64,000 nucleotides of DNA from Glaciecola sp. KUL10 (lineage in GTDB: Bacteria; Pseudomonadota; Gammaproteobacteria; Enterobacterales; Alteromonadaceae). The stretch is taken from assembly GCF_003203515.1 (NCBI RefSeq), contig NZ_BGNG01000001.1:682001-746000 (forward strand), read 5' to 3'. The position numbers and the translations under genes are program-made. Positions 21,531 to 35,835 of the stretch are shown here, piece by piece (positions within the stretch are counted from its first letter, which is position 1; every line of letters starts with the position of its first letter). Under the pieces are notes generated by a model, which was not told the DNA's origin, searched no databases, and worked only from the letters and a program-made list of their open reading frames with translations.

Positions 21531-22157
21531 ATGATAAGTAAAGAAATAGAACAACAACTAGCATTAGCTGGCGTCTGCCAAGTGGCTACCCTTGTTCAAG
21601 CGATTGCTCGGAAAGGAAGCTGCGATGAGACAGCTTTTGAAGCTTCAATTTCAAGTGTGTTAGTGACAGAGCCTGACAACCCTCAGCAAGTATTTGGTTC
21701 CTTGGCAAATCTTAGAATTGGATTTAGTACACTAAGTGCACAACTCGATGGCAACTCAAAACAAAAAGATGCTGAACTTACTCGATACATTGCCTCTATA
21801 TTAAGCTTAGAAAGAAAACTAAATAGAAATCAATCTTCACTAAACACTCTTGGTGAACGTATTTCTCATGTTCAACGACAATTGGCACATATAGACTTTG
21901 AAAGCGATCAAAATCTAGCCTCTCTTGCCAGTATTTATACAGATGTAGTGTCTCCTTTAGCTCCAAAAATTCAAGTAGCAGGCAACCCCAGTTACCTAAG
22001 TTTAGAAAGCAATCAAAAAAAGGTTCGTGCACTTCTACTCGCTGGCGTCAGAGCAGTAGTTCTGTGGCGACAAATGGGTGGTAAACGACGCCAAATTTTA
22101 TTTTCGCGAAAAGCGATTCTTGCAGTATCAAAGCAAGCGCTACGCGTCATAAATTAA
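21531..22157 (+). CDS. hflD: High frequency lysogenization protein HflD
   Basis: Membrane-associated protein of 208 residues (E. coli 213), known for affecting lambda CII and otherwise of unclear role. Recognised from ELTRYIASILSLERKLNRNQ, DVVSPLAPKIQVAGNP and RALLLAGVRAVVLWRQMGG, with conserved mnmA-hflD-purB order. It starts 6 bases after mnmA. Confidence 0.93.
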   Translation: MISKEIEQQLALAGVCQVATLVQAIARKGSCDETAFEASISSVLVTEPDNPQQVFGSLANLRIGFSTLSAQLDGNSKQKDAELTRYIASILSLERKLNRNQSSLNTLGERISHVQRQLAHIDFESDQNLASLASIYTDVVSPLAPKIQVAGNPSYLSLESNQKKVRALLLAGVRAVVLWRQMGGKRRQILFSRKAILAVSKQALRVIN

Positions 22158-22233
22158 ACGCTAATTAATCAATTTAACCTTCGCTGCTGACGCAACTACT
22201 ATCAAAAGATAGCCAAGAAGCGCGTAGCAATGA

Positions 22234-23625
<1,392 letters not shown>

Positions 23626-23670
23626 CGATTCCTTCATACTCAAGCGCATACTTTAACTTCATTGTTTTCT

Positions 23671-24969
23671 ATGCGCTTACACTTACCCTTTAAATTAGTC
23701 TATGCATCCGTTTTACGCGTTTATCGATACTTAGCTCGACATCAAAGGCGGCGTTTTGATCAAAGCGACATTTTAATCGGTATCGGCTTTCTGCTGCTCA
23801 TTACGGTCATAACACAATCCTCTAAGCTGCTATTGATTCCTCCTTCAATTGACAAGACTGAGCATTTTTTAAATGCCATTGTCCATTGTGTTATTTTCGC
23901 ATTCGCAATAAAGCTATGTCTTCAAAAGTCTGTCGGTAAAGCGCGAACCGTCTTAACCGGTAGCTTTCTAAGTTACATCACCTTTGCTTGTTTACTGTGG
24001 CAAATAAATTTAAACATTCAATATTTCTATCTACTCGCATTATTTGTCACGTCTTATTTGTATGGCAAGGATAAAGACGGTCACATTGAAAACCTTGAGA
24101 AGTGGCTTTGGTCAACGCTCTCCATTACTTTGTTTCTTTATTTTCAAACAAGCTTGCCCTACCCGATCGTTTCACAAAGTTGGCAGTCATTGATCATCTT
24201 CAGTAATGCATTTGCAATGGCAGGCTCCTGCCTTTTATGCTTATTTTGCATTAGCCGAACGTCACTCGCTAATTGGCAGAGACTCCAACATACTGAAAGA
24301 CGACAAAAACAGACGCTTCACAATATTATTCCGGCTAAATTATGTAATGCTTTGATGCAAAGAGAAATCCAGCAAGAGTTAGGGCGAGAAAATAGTCATC
24401 ATATTCCTTCTGCGATCATTGAAGAGCACGATTTTTGTTCTGTAGTCTTTGCAGATTTTAGTGAATTTACGCGATATTGTAGCTCTCACCCACACGCTCA
24501 CGTCATTAAAATGCTTCATGAAGTGTTTTGCACATTTGACGCAATCGCAAATCGTTTTCAACTTGAAAAAATCAAAACTAATGGTGACCAATATATGGTA
24601 ATTGCCAACTCTAAGTTAACTTTATATGAACAAGCACAAATAGCACTCGCAGCTTGCCAATTCTCTTTGGCTATTAAAACTTGGTTTCAGAGCCAAAACT
24701 TTAAACCTCCAATGAACATACGCATTGGTATTGCAAGTGGCAAAAGTGTTAGTGGCATCATTGGTAGCGACAAACCTGCGTATGATTTGTGGGGAACAAC
24801 GGTCAATGTTGCAGCTAGACTCGAAAGTCAGACAGCAGCTGGGAGTATTAGCGTGTGTTCCGTGACTAAACGATTGACTGAGCAGTCGCTCTTGTATGGC
24901 CACTTGGGGCAAAAAGAACTAAAGGGGCTTGGAAAGATTAAATATGCTCGCTTGCTTGGTAAACGTTAG
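23671..24969 (+). CDS. Six-TM membrane class III adenylate cyclase
   Basis: Predicted integral-membrane adenylate cyclase (432 residues) making cAMP from ATP. About six hydrophobic segments fill residues 33-198, followed by a short basic linker and a class III catalytic domain (about 245-430). From the ATG at 23671, the two metal-binding aspartates are D262 (VVFADFSEFT) and D306 (KTNGDQYMV), adenine-specifying residues are K300 and D372 (AYDLWGTT), and transition-state residues are N379 and R383 (TVNVAARLES). All are present, so it should be active. A TTG three codons upstream is also possible. It occupies the place of phoPQ in E. coli, between purB and roxA. Confidence 0.87.
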   Translation: MRLHLPFKLVYASVLRVYRYLARHQRRRFDQSDILIGIGFLLLITVITQSSKLLLIPPSIDKTEHFLNAIVHCVIFAFAIKLCLQKSVGKARTVLTGSFLSYITFACLLWQINLNIQYFYLLALFVTSYLYGKDKDGHIENLEKWLWSTLSITLFLYFQTSLPYPIVSQSWQSLIIFSNAFAMAGSCLLCLFCISRTSLANWQRLQHTERRQKQTLHNIIPAKLCNALMQREIQQELGRENSHHIPSAIIEEHDFCSVVFADFSEFTRYCSSHPHAHVIKMLHEVFCTFDAIANRFQLEKIKTNGDQYMVIANSKLTLYEQAQIALAACQFSLAIKTWFQSQNFKPPMNIRIGIASGKSVSGIIGSDKPAYDLWGTTVNVAARLESQTAAGSISVCSVTKRLTEQSLLYGHLGQKELKGLGKIKYARLLGKR

Positions 24970-25003
24970 ATACTATCGGCAAAACCCCGACTCCCATAAA
25001 TAA

Positions 25004-25036
25004 CGCTTATTAAAAAATAATAGCGCTTGTTTTTAT
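25004..25036 (+). terminator. Possible terminator after adenylate cyclase gene
   Basis: CGCTTATT (25004-25011) can pair with AATAA plus GCG (25017-25025) with a two-base bulge, followed by CTTGTTTTTATT. Weak, AT-rich stem. Confidence 0.35.
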
Positions 25037-25085
25037 TAAAGAGAGCAAGTAGTTTTCGTTAAATTATTCAACACCACAACTTTAT

Positions 25086-26273
25086 ATGATCATAAATCAA
25101 TTCGATAAGACTGACTTTTTAAGACAGTACTGGCAAAAGCGCCCTTGTGTAATAAAAGGCTTTATCAAGGATTTCATCGATCCTATTGATGAGCACGAAC
25201 TTGCTGGCTTAGCACAAGAAACAGAAATCGACAGTAGAGTTATTGCAAAAGTTGAAAATAACTGGCAAGTCACAAGTGGACCAATAGAGGATTTCGATAC
25301 GGCGTGCAATGGCAACTGGACGCTTCTGGTGCAAGGTGTAGATAAACAAATACCTGAGGTAAATGAGCTTATTGAGTTTGTAAACTTTATTCCTCATTGG
25401 AGACTGGATGACGTCATGGTGAGTTTTTCGATAGAAAATGCGGGCGTTGGTCCACATTTAGATGAATATGATGTGATTATTGTCCAAGGCAAAGGCAGAA
25501 GACGTTGGCAAGTTGGCTTACCTGACGAATACGAAACACTTATTCCTCATCCTAAAATTAGGCAAATCAAACATTTCAATGCAATCATTGATGAAGTACT
25601 TGAACCTGGTGATGCCGTTTATATCCCCCCTTTACATCCCCACAATGGCATCGCATTAGCGCCCTGTATCAACTATTCGATGGGCTTTAGAGCAATGACT
25701 AACTATGAGTTGCTCAACGGATTATTTGATACTCAGCACTTCAAATCAAATACTGTTAAGCGATATCAAGATCCAGAGCAAAGTATTTCTGATTGGATGA
25801 ACCGAGCAATATCTCATCGTGCATCAACTAATCACTGCGTATCGCAGGCAGAGTTGCAGGCGCTTAAGTCTAATATGATTTCGCTCATAAAGTCTCAAAG
25901 TACCAATCACGCCATTATTCAAGCGCTAAGTAATCAACACCTCAATAGAGAAGTATTAAGTGAAGAACAGCAATATTCTCATAATGATGTGGAGCAACTG
26001 TTTGAAAACAATGCAGTGATATATCCTTTACTAGGCCTTCGACCACTATACCAAGAGCAAGAGGGAACCAAGCAGTTTTACTTTTTCGCAGATGGAGAAA
26101 CGCTTAACGTAGACATTGCCTTAAAAGAGCTAATACAAATGCTTATAAGCGACGATGAATACCAATGTGACATAGCCACGCTAAACAGACTGACGTGTAC
26201 AGCAAAAGATGAATGGATTAAGTTGATTCGAACGGTATTAAATCTGGGCTTATGGATTTATGAAATTGACTAA
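25086..26273 (+). CDS. roxA: 50S ribosomal protein L16 3-hydroxylase (RoxA/YcfD)
   Basis: Cupin JmjC-type 2-oxoglutarate/Fe(II) oxygenase that hydroxylates an arginine of ribosomal protein L16 in E. coli. The 395-residue product has the iron ligands in GVGPHLDEYDVIIVQ (HxD) and IPPLHPHNGIA (distal His), plus the substrate-domain start FLRQYWQKRPCVIKGF. Length is slightly above E. coli YcfD (373). The location downstream of purB parallels E. coli. Confidence 0.92.
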   Translation: MIINQFDKTDFLRQYWQKRPCVIKGFIKDFIDPIDEHELAGLAQETEIDSRVIAKVENNWQVTSGPIEDFDTACNGNWTLLVQGVDKQIPEVNELIEFVNFIPHWRLDDVMVSFSIENAGVGPHLDEYDVIIVQGKGRRRWQVGLPDEYETLIPHPKIRQIKHFNAIIDEVLEPGDAVYIPPLHPHNGIALAPCINYSMGFRAMTNYELLNGLFDTQHFKSNTVKRYQDPEQSISDWMNRAISHRASTNHCVSQAELQALKSNMISLIKSQSTNHAIIQALSNQHLNREVLSEEQQYSHNDVEQLFENNAVIYPLLGLRPLYQEQEGTKQFYFFADGETLNVDIALKELIQMLISDDEYQCDIATLNRLTCTAKDEWIKLIRTVLNLGLWIYEID

Positions 26274-26285
26274 ATATAAAAGGTA

Positions 26286-26310
26286 AAAAGCCCGCAATAG
26301 GCGGGCTTTT
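26286..26310. terminator. Bidirectional terminator between roxA and icd
   Basis: AAAAGCCCGC (26286-26295) and GCGGGCTTTT (26301-26310) form a perfect 10-bp stem with a 5-base loop, T-rich on both strands, between convergent genes. Confidence 0.88.
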
Positions 26311-26333
26311 ATTAGTTGTAGCAATTTGGCTTG

Positions 26334-28995
<2,662 letters not shown>

Positions 28996-29469
28996 ATGAA
29001 TAAAAACGCCTGCCCATGCGGCTCAAAACTGCCCTATTCAGCTTGTTGCGAAATTTATCACGCTCATCATGGCACAGCGTCTACTGCGCAAGCTCTAATG
29101 CGCTCAAGGTACAGTGCTTATGCGTTAGGGCTTTATGATTATGTACTAGCTACCTACGCCAGCGAATTCCGGCAAGGTCTCAATGAAAGCAAACTTTCCG
29201 AATCCGATAATGGTACACAATGGCTGCACCTAGAAGTCATCTCAGAAACCAGCAGTGGAACATGTGCAACCGTTGAATTTAAAGCGACTAGCATATTTAA
29301 CAAACATTTTTATGTCATGCACGAACTATCACAATTTGTCTTTAGAGAAGGTCAATGGTTTTACACAAAAGGTGATATTCAGGCAGGATCAGGAGAAATA
29401 AAACTTGGCCGAAACGATTTATGTCCGTGCAGAAGTGGCAAAAAAGTTAAGCGGTGTTGTCGCAGATAA
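28996..29469 (+). CDS. ychJ: YchJ family protein with two SEC-C motifs
   Basis: 157-residue cytoplasmic protein with an N-terminal SEC-C zinc motif CPCGSKLPYSACC, a central NTF2-like domain (RSRYSAYALGLYDYVLATY, WLHLEVI) and a C-terminal SEC-C motif CPCRSGKKVKRCC. This is the architecture of E. coli YchJ (152 residues), whose function is not established. I chose the ATG at 28996 because it starts just before the first SEC-C; a TTG 27 bases upstream is less likely. Confidence 0.88.
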   Translation: MNKNACPCGSKLPYSACCEIYHAHHGTASTAQALMRSRYSAYALGLYDYVLATYASEFRQGLNESKLSESDNGTQWLHLEVISETSSGTCATVEFKATSIFNKHFYVMHELSQFVFREGQWFYTKGDIQAGSGEIKLGRNDLCPCRSGKKVKRCCRR

Positions 29470-29486
29470 ACTTTTAACTAAATTAA

Positions 29487-29523
29487 AGCAGGTCAACGCT
29501 GTAGCTGTGATGACCTGCTAATT
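29487..29523. terminator. Possible bidirectional terminator between ychJ and kdsA
   Basis: AGCAGGTCA (29487-29495) pairs perfectly with TGACCTGCT (29511-29519), loop of 15 bases, between convergent genes. Flanking T/A runs are short. Confidence 0.5.
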
Positions 29524-29529
29524 TAGGTT

Positions 29530-30369
<840 letters not shown>

Positions 30370-30420
30370 TTAATTATCCTTATTCTTCTATGATTAATGA
30401 CTTGGGTTTACTCACTAAAC

Positions 30421-30798
30421 TCAAGCCAAGAACGAAAGTGGTTGTTTCGAAACAGCAACACCAAAAGTGACGGAAAGCCAAATCATGGCACTAAAAAAGC
30501 CTAAGAGACGCATCCTGTTATTTTTCGCCCACTTAAAAGCAAATAACCCTGACACAATATACAGAACCAGCCCCACAATTTTACTTGCTAGCCATCCGTC
30601 CACATTGACCATTGGCGACATGGTGACTAGCCAAATAGCTGAAATTAACAAAAAAGTATCTACAACATGAGGCACGACTTTTAGTGCCTTTTTTTTCATA
30701 AGCTCACTGCCTTTCATCAAGAAGATAAATCTAACAATAAACAAAGCGACACTTACCACAACAACACTTAAATGAATATGCTTGGCCATTTCGTACAT
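30421..30798 (-). CDS. sirB2: SirB2 family membrane protein
   Basis: Small inner-membrane protein (125 residues) of the SirB2/YchQ family, function unknown. About four hydrophobic segments are visible: VVVVSVALFIVRFIFL, TFLLISAIWLVTM, IVGLVLYIVSGLFAF and LGFFSAMIWLSVTFGV. AAGGA lies seven bases before the ATG. The location between kdsA and prmC-prfA-hemA is conserved in gammaproteobacteria and supports the call. Confidence 0.88.
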   Translation of the reverse strand: MYEMAKHIHLSVVVVSVALFIVRFIFLMKGSELMKKKALKVVPHVVDTFLLISAIWLVTMSPMVNVDGWLASKIVGLVLYIVSGLFAFKWAKNNRMRLLGFFSAMIWLSVTFGVAVSKQPLSFLA

Positions 30799-31254
30799 AT
30801 ATTTTCCTTTTTTCGCCGTTCTTTTGACGGTTTATTAACACAATAATATACCGCGATACCACAGTGCTTTGCATCATACTTTTTTATTTAATGATATGAG
30901 GTATGCTTTGATCCGCTAGGGAAAGACATGAAATAGTGCCTATTCTCATACTTTACAGAAATGTCCTTTCGGATGGCACATTAGCACCTATTTAAATGTA
31001 AAAATGCCACTTTTCAATCAAGTAAATAGCGGAAGAACCTAATTGCAGTTCCGCAACTATAAAAAGTTGCAAACTAGCTTTCATACTTCGCGAGCCCTGC
31101 TTTTCAGACTTAATTTGTGCGACTAAAAATAGTACAACCCAACATACTGCTTATTTTTTAATCTAGGCATGTGTTTTGCTTAATATTAAATTGTTAAAAT
31201 CATCGTAAATTTATGAATCTATCCTAAGGGAAGATATTGACTGGAAAAGTATGA
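30799..31254. other. Intergenic region sirB2/hicB-like, with paired hairpins
   Basis: This 456-base stretch has no ORF I can support. sirB1 and a HicA toxin, both of which might be expected, are not readable. Two adjoining hairpins are visible: GCGGAA (31029-31034)/TTCCGC (31049-31054) and GCAACT (31053-31058)/AGTTGC (31065-31070). They share two bases, so they could be mutually exclusive. No T tract follows. Confidence 0.5.
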
Positions 31255-31650
31255 ATGAAGATATCTCAACTTGAATATAAAGGCTATGTAGGCACAATTG
31301 AGGCTGACGAACAAAATGATACTTTATTTGGAAAGCTTGCCTATATGCGTGACGTTGTCACATATGAGGGAACAACAGTCAAAAAACTGGCAAGTGCGTT
31401 TGAAATAGCGGTCGATGAATACTTGGCTAAATGTGCAATCTCATCTAGAAAGCCGGACAAACCTTTTAAAGGTAGTTTCAATATCCGTACAGGCCCAGAT
31501 TTACATCGAAGAGCCGCAATTGCATCTCAAGAAACAAGCCTTAATGCGTTTGTTTGTGAAGCGATCAAAGAGAAACTCGAGCGAGAGAGCCTAAAGAAAA
31601 AGAGTTTGCAAAACAGTTTTACAAAGGTTTATCAAAAACAGCGAGCGTGA
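31255..31650 (+). CDS. HicB-like antitoxin family protein (no HicA seen)
   Basis: 131-residue protein with an N-terminal HicB-like RNase H-type partial fold (YKGYVGTIEADEQNDTLFGKL, about 8-28; AFEIAVDEYLAKC) and a C-terminal ribbon-helix-helix-like segment (FNIRTGPDLHRRAAIAS, SLNAFVCEAIKEKL, about 75-110). This is the layout of HicB-family antitoxins that bind DNA and a HicA toxin. No HicA-like ORF is adjacent: upstream is non-coding and downstream is prmC. The 3' end overlaps convergent prmC by 32 bases. It may be an orphan regulator inserted between sirB2 and prmC. Confidence 0.75.
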   Translation: MKISQLEYKGYVGTIEADEQNDTLFGKLAYMRDVVTYEGTTVKKLASAFEIAVDEYLAKCAISSRKPDKPFKGSFNIRTGPDLHRRAAIASQETSLNAFVCEAIKEKLERESLKKKSLQNSFTKVYQKQRA

Positions 31651-32482
31651 CGCGATCAAGCCCATTAATGTCAGCTATGGTGCTAATCTGCGAATAACCT
31701 TGTTCAAGAAAGATTTTGGTAATGGGCATAGCTTGTGTTGCGCCATGCTCTAGCACCATATATGCCCCCTTCTTCAAGTGCATTTTACCTTGCGTGATGA
31801 TTGTTTTGATATCAGCTAACCCATGGTCACCTGATGTTAAGGCTGAACGCGGTTCAAACCTCAAATCACCTTGATTTAGATACGGGCTATCGGATTCTAC
31901 ATATGGTGGGTTAGAAACAATAAGGTCAAATCGCAGTCCGTTCAATGCATGATACCAGTCGCTTTGTAAGAACGTTGTCTTTAAACCATTTTTCAAAGCA
32001 TTTCTTCGCGCCAATTCAATAATTTCTTGCTTGAAATCGATACCGAGTACTTGCCAATTCGGCTTTTCACTCGAAAGCGACAAAGCGATTGCACCTGTAC
32101 CTGTCCCTAAATCAACGACTGATGCATCATCAGCAATGGGCAAATTCATCACAGTTTCAATGAGCGTTTCTGTGTCTGAACGGGGGATCAGTGTGTGTTC
32201 AGAAACATCAAGGTCAAGTGTCCAAAACGGCTGATGTCCGATAATATATGCGATTGGCTCACCAGCTAATCGACGCTCTATGCACCTTTTGATATTGAGT
32301 TGTATATCAGCGTGTATGTATTCGTTTGCGTCTACAATCAATTGAGAAAATGTTTTCTTGACGCAGTGCCCCACTAAGATTTTAGCTTCGAGTGACGGCT
32401 CATTAAACGTTAATGAGCCGTCGTGATTGTCAAGAACCGAAGCACAAGCTTTAATGGTTTGGGCAATAGTTTGACTAGTCAC
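31619..32482 (-). CDS. prmC: Release factor glutamine methyltransferase PrmC (GTG start)
   Basis: N5-methylates the glutamine of the GGQ motif of release factors RF1 and RF2. The 287-residue product has the SAM motif VVDLGTGTGAIALSLSSE and the catalytic VSNPPYVES. It begins with GTG at 32480-32482, directly abutting the prfA stop, so it is probably translationally coupled to its substrate RF1. The 3' end overlaps convergent hicB-like by 32 bases. Confidence 0.96.
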   Translation of the reverse strand: MTSQTIAQTIKACASVLDNHDGSLTFNEPSLEAKILVGHCVKKTFSQLIVDANEYIHADIQLNIKRCIERRLAGEPIAYIIGHQPFWTLDLDVSEHTLIPRSDTETLIETVMNLPIADDASVVDLGTGTGAIALSLSSEKPNWQVLGIDFKQEIIELARRNALKNGLKTTFLQSDWYHALNGLRFDLIVSNPPYVESDSPYLNQGDLRFEPRSALTSGDHGLADIKTIITQGKMHLKKGAYMVLEHGATQAMPITKIFLEQGYSQISTIADINGLDRVTLAVFDKPL

Positions 32483-33577
32483 TTATATAGAGTTTTCTTC
32501 AGATAATGAAGCAAGTAGGTCAGCCTGATGCTCTTGACGAATAGGCTCCATTATTGCACCCAAATCACCACCGATCACATCATCTAATTTATAAAGTGTC
32601 AGATTAATTCGATGATCAGTTACCCGCCCTTGAGGAAAGTTATAAGTCCTTATGCGCTCAGAACGATCTCCGCTTCCAACAAGCGATTTTCTAGTACTTG
32701 CTTCTTCCGCTGCTCGTTTATCCTCTTCGATTTGATTTAATCGAGCCTGAAGCACTGACATCGCTTTAGCTCGGTTTTTATGTTGCGAGCGCTCATCTTG
32801 ACATTCAACAACAACACCGGTGGGAATATGCGTTAAACGAATTGCAGAGTCTGTTTTGTTGACGTGTTGACCACCCGCGCCAGAAGCCCTAAAAGTGTCA
32901 ACACGTAAGTCCGCAGCATTTATTTCGATAGCTTCAGATTCTGGAATTTCAGGCAGTACTGCAACCGTGCAAGCAGATGTGTGAATACGACCTTGAGACT
33001 CAGTTTCAGGCACGCGTTGAACACGATGCCCGCCAGATTCAAACTTCATTACACCATATGCGCCATCACCACTAATATTCACAACAATTTCTTTGTAGCC
33101 GCCATGTTCTCCTTCGTTAGAATTCATCAGTTCAACACGCCAACCTTGAGTTTCAGCATATCGAGAGTACATTCTAAAGAGGTCACCAGCAAAGATTGCT
33201 GCTTCATCGCCACCCGCACCGGCTCTAATTTCAAGGAAACAACTATTGTCGTCATTGGGGTCCTTGGGCAGCAGCAAAATTTGTAAACTAATTTCTAATT
33301 CTGCCACCCTCGCTTTGGCTTCTTTTAACTCCTCTTGGGCCATTTCACGCATTTCTGGGTCATCTTCTTTCGCCATTTCTAAGGCAGACTCGATATCTTC
33401 CTGGGCTTGTTGGAAAGCATTGAATTGTTTAACGACTTCTTCTAATTGTGCGTATTCTTTAGACAGGCTTCTAAAACGCTCTTGATTACCAATGACCTCT
33501 GGATCACCCAACAATGCCTGAACCTCTTCAAAGCGTTCAACCAGGGTTTCTAACTTTTGTACTACTGACTGTTTCAT
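32483..33577 (-). CDS. prfA: Peptide chain release factor 1
   Basis: RF1 ends translation at UAA and UAG. The 364-residue product has an N-terminal coiled-coil domain, the stop-codon-reading tripeptide region [20 protein letters not shown] (PET where E. coli has PAT) and the catalytic [18 protein letters not shown] chose the ATG at 33577 to match the family N-terminus; an in-frame start 16 codons upstream is probably spurious. It sits between hemA and prmC. Confidence 0.97.
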   Translation of the reverse strand: MKQSVVQKLETLVERFEEVQALLGDPEVIGNQERFRSLSKEYAQLEEVVKQFNAFQQAQEDIESALEMAKEDDPEMREMAQEELKEAKARVAELEISLQILLLPKDPNDDNSCFLEIRAGAGGDEAAIFAGDLFRMYSRYAETQGWRVELMNSNEGEHGGYKEIVVNISGDGAYGVMKFESGGHRVQRVPETESQGRIHTSACTVAVLPEIPESEAIEINAADLRVDTFRASGAGGQHVNKTDSAIRLTHIPTGVVVECQDERSQHKNRAKAMSVLQARLNQIEEDKRAAEEASTRKSLVGSGDRSERIRTYNFPQGRVTDHRINLTLYKLDDVIGGDLGAIMEPIRQEHQADLLASLSEENSI

Positions 33578-33666
33578 GATTATCCTGTGTAATCGGTGTT
33601 CTATTTTAGCAATGACAGCAATCAATTTACGTAGACTGCTTACCTAAATCACCCGAATGTCGTGTT

Positions 33667-34980
33667 TTACGTTTGGTCTTTATGCTTGGTCGAAATTGAC
33701 GCTGATAAACCAAATGCTTGATTCAATAATGCTAATGACGATTCATCGTCTTTTTTCAATGCAAGTTGTAATGACTTCGTTGGTCCGTGCATCAGTGCAT
33801 TTGACAACTTGAATGCAAAAGATTCGAGTGTTTTATTTGCGTCCTCACCATCGGCTATTTGCTTTAATGCCTTATTTAACAGCTCTTGTTTCAACTGCTC
33901 AGCATTTTCGCGATATAGTCTTATTAAGTCTTTATGTTGATGAGTTCGTTCCCATTCAACGAACGACGTAATTTGTTGAGAAATCATCTGTTGGGCCTGT
34001 GCAGCCGCAACCTCGCGATTAGCAACATTTTGTTCAACGATATTTTGTAAATCGTCCACGGTATACAAAAATACATCGTCGAGTAAGTCGACTTCAGCTT
34101 CTATATCTCTGGGAACCGCTAAGTCTATCATTAAAATGGGTTTATGTTTTCTTGATTTCACGGCTCGCTCGACCATCCCCTGTCCAATAAGTGGAAGAGA
34201 ACTAGCGGTCGAACTGATAACAATATCTGCGTTTGGTAAGTGTTCAGGAATTTGGCTGATGGTTATCGCCTCTCCTTTTAAACCAATCGCAAGCGCCTCA
34301 GCCCTTGCGAGGGTTCTATTGGCGACGGTGATATGTTTTGCGTCCGCTTCTTTTAAATGTTTAGCGACCAACTCAATGGTCTCACCAGCACCAATCAATA
34401 ACACGTTTGCATGAGAGAGTTTCGCAAATATTTGTTTACTCAACTGCACGGCGGCAAATGCTACAGAAACTGCATTTTCACCAATTTCAGTTTCGGTTCT
34501 AACGCGCTTTGCAACATTAAACGTGGCATCGAAAAGCCGTTCCATCGTTGTTTTTATTTGGCCGGCATTTTTCGCTTCACTGTATGCTTGCTTCACCTGT
34601 CCTAAAATTTGAGGCTCTCCCACTATTAAAGAGTCCAAGCCACAGGCTACTGACATCAGGTGCGCCATCGCGTCTTGATCTTCTTGCACATATGCATGTT
34701 GCGCGACCATTTCTTCTGAAATTTGATGAAAATCAGCTAACCAACGAATAAGCGATTTAACCTCAACGCGTTCAGATAAATTTAAGTCATTAGCGGTGTG
34801 TGAAAAGTTTACGTACAACTCAGTTCGATTGCACGTTGACAAAATCACGAGTTCTTCTGCATTCGTTGTAGCTGGGCAACTTTTCAATGCATGCACTAGG
34901 CTATCAGGAGAAAACGCTACTTTTTCGCGTAATTCTACTGGCGCTGATTTATGATTAATACCTAGTGCTATAAAGGGCAT
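33667..34980 (-). CDS. hemA: Glutamyl-tRNA reductase
   Basis: NADPH-dependent reduction of glutamyl-tRNA to glutamate-1-semialdehyde, the first step of C5 tetrapyrrole synthesis. The 437-residue product has the catalytic cysteine C50 in ILSTCNRTELY, SLIVGEPQILGQVKQAY, and the NADPH-domain motif LLIGAGETIELVAKHL. First gene of hemA-prfA-prmC, divergent from lolB as in E. coli. Confidence 0.97.
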   Translation of the reverse strand: MPFIALGINHKSAPVELREKVAFSPDSLVHALKSCPATTNAEELVILSTCNRTELYVNFSHTANDLNLSERVEVKSLIRWLADFHQISEEMVAQHAYVQEDQDAMAHLMSVACGLDSLIVGEPQILGQVKQAYSEAKNAGQIKTTMERLFDATFNVAKRVRTETEIGENAVSVAFAAVQLSKQIFAKLSHANVLLIGAGETIELVAKHLKEADAKHITVANRTLARAEALAIGLKGEAITISQIPEHLPNADIVISSTASSLPLIGQGMVERAVKSRKHKPILMIDLAVPRDIEAEVDLLDDVFLYTVDDLQNIVEQNVANREVAAAQAQQMISQQITSFVEWERTHQHKDLIRLYRENAEQLKQELLNKALKQIADGEDANKTLESFAFKLSNALMHGPTKSLQLALKKDDESSLALLNQAFGLSASISTKHKDQT

Positions 34981-35151
34981 GAAGAAAAAACGGAATCATC
35001 CTTAGAGTTATCGCGGCATTGTAGTAAAAAGCGATGTCGATTGAAAGAGTTAGCGATGATAGACTACGGATCGCAAGCTTGTGAATGCTATCTTGCCAAG
35101 ATTTGGAAACATCACACACACAATTTGTAAAGCCGGAGCAATACATACTAC

Positions 35152-35829
35152 ATGCCTCTTCATTCATCAAAATACACTGTGCCACCTTTAAATTTGCTTT
35201 TGGTTGGGCGAGTTGCGCGTAGATTTTTAAGTCTGTCTGTGTTTGCTCTTCTGCTTAGCGCCTGTCAAAGTGTCTCTCAAAGACAGACCGAAGAACTTTC
35301 TGACAAAACACTCATTAATCAGGATCTACATTTTGAATCATTGAAAGCAATCGAGTCATGGAAGATTGCTGGTAAATTAGGCGTTATTACACCCGAAAAA
35401 AGAACAAGTGTTTATCTCAATTGGGCGCAAAACAAAGACGAATCTGATATTAAAATGACTAACATTTTAGGCGTCCAGTTAGCCCGTGTAAGAGACAATA
35501 AAAATGGTGCAGAACTTGAAAGTGACGGAAAGGTAATTTCAGACAGCTCCGCTGAAGGCTTAATTTATCAAATAACGGGATGGTTTTTACCAGTTAGCCA
35601 ACTAAAATATTGGATTAAAGCATTACCCACCCAAAATGATCAATTTGATTCATTTGAGTCAGGATTAGTGAGTTCAATCAATGCAGATTGTATAAATTGC
35701 GATGTTTGGGAAATCTCTTACGATAACTACAAGCAAATTAATGGCCAATGGCTTCCACACAAGGTGCGTTTATCAAATGATACCCTGGAAACTAGGCTTA
35801 ACTTCACAATTTCTAAATGGATGTTCTAA
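35152..35829 (+). CDS. lolB: Outer-membrane lipoprotein LolB
   Basis: Receives lipoproteins from LolA and inserts them into the outer membrane. The 225-residue precursor has a lipoprotein signal peptide ending in the lipobox LLLSAC (Cys about residue 39), then the LolB core with IESWKIAGKLGVITPEKR, YLNWAQ and GWFLPVSQLKYWIKALP. The signal peptide is long, so an internal start is possible, though no better-placed start stands out. Divergent from hemA and 6 bases upstream of ispE. Confidence 0.93.
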   Translation: MPLHSSKYTVPPLNLLLVGRVARRFLSLSVFALLLSACQSVSQRQTEELSDKTLINQDLHFESLKAIESWKIAGKLGVITPEKRTSVYLNWAQNKDESDIKMTNILGVQLARVRDNKNGAELESDGKVISDSSAEGLIYQITGWFLPVSQLKYWIKALPTQNDQFDSFESGLVSSINADCINCDVWEISYDNYKQINGQWLPHKVRLSNDTLETRLNFTISKWMF

Positions 35830-35835
35830 TCAGCT

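Noticed and set aside
30799-31254. HicA toxin upstream of the HicB-like gene
   Set aside because: Read in all frames, no HicA-like double-stranded-RNA-binding fold block with its catalytic His was found, and stops are frequent.
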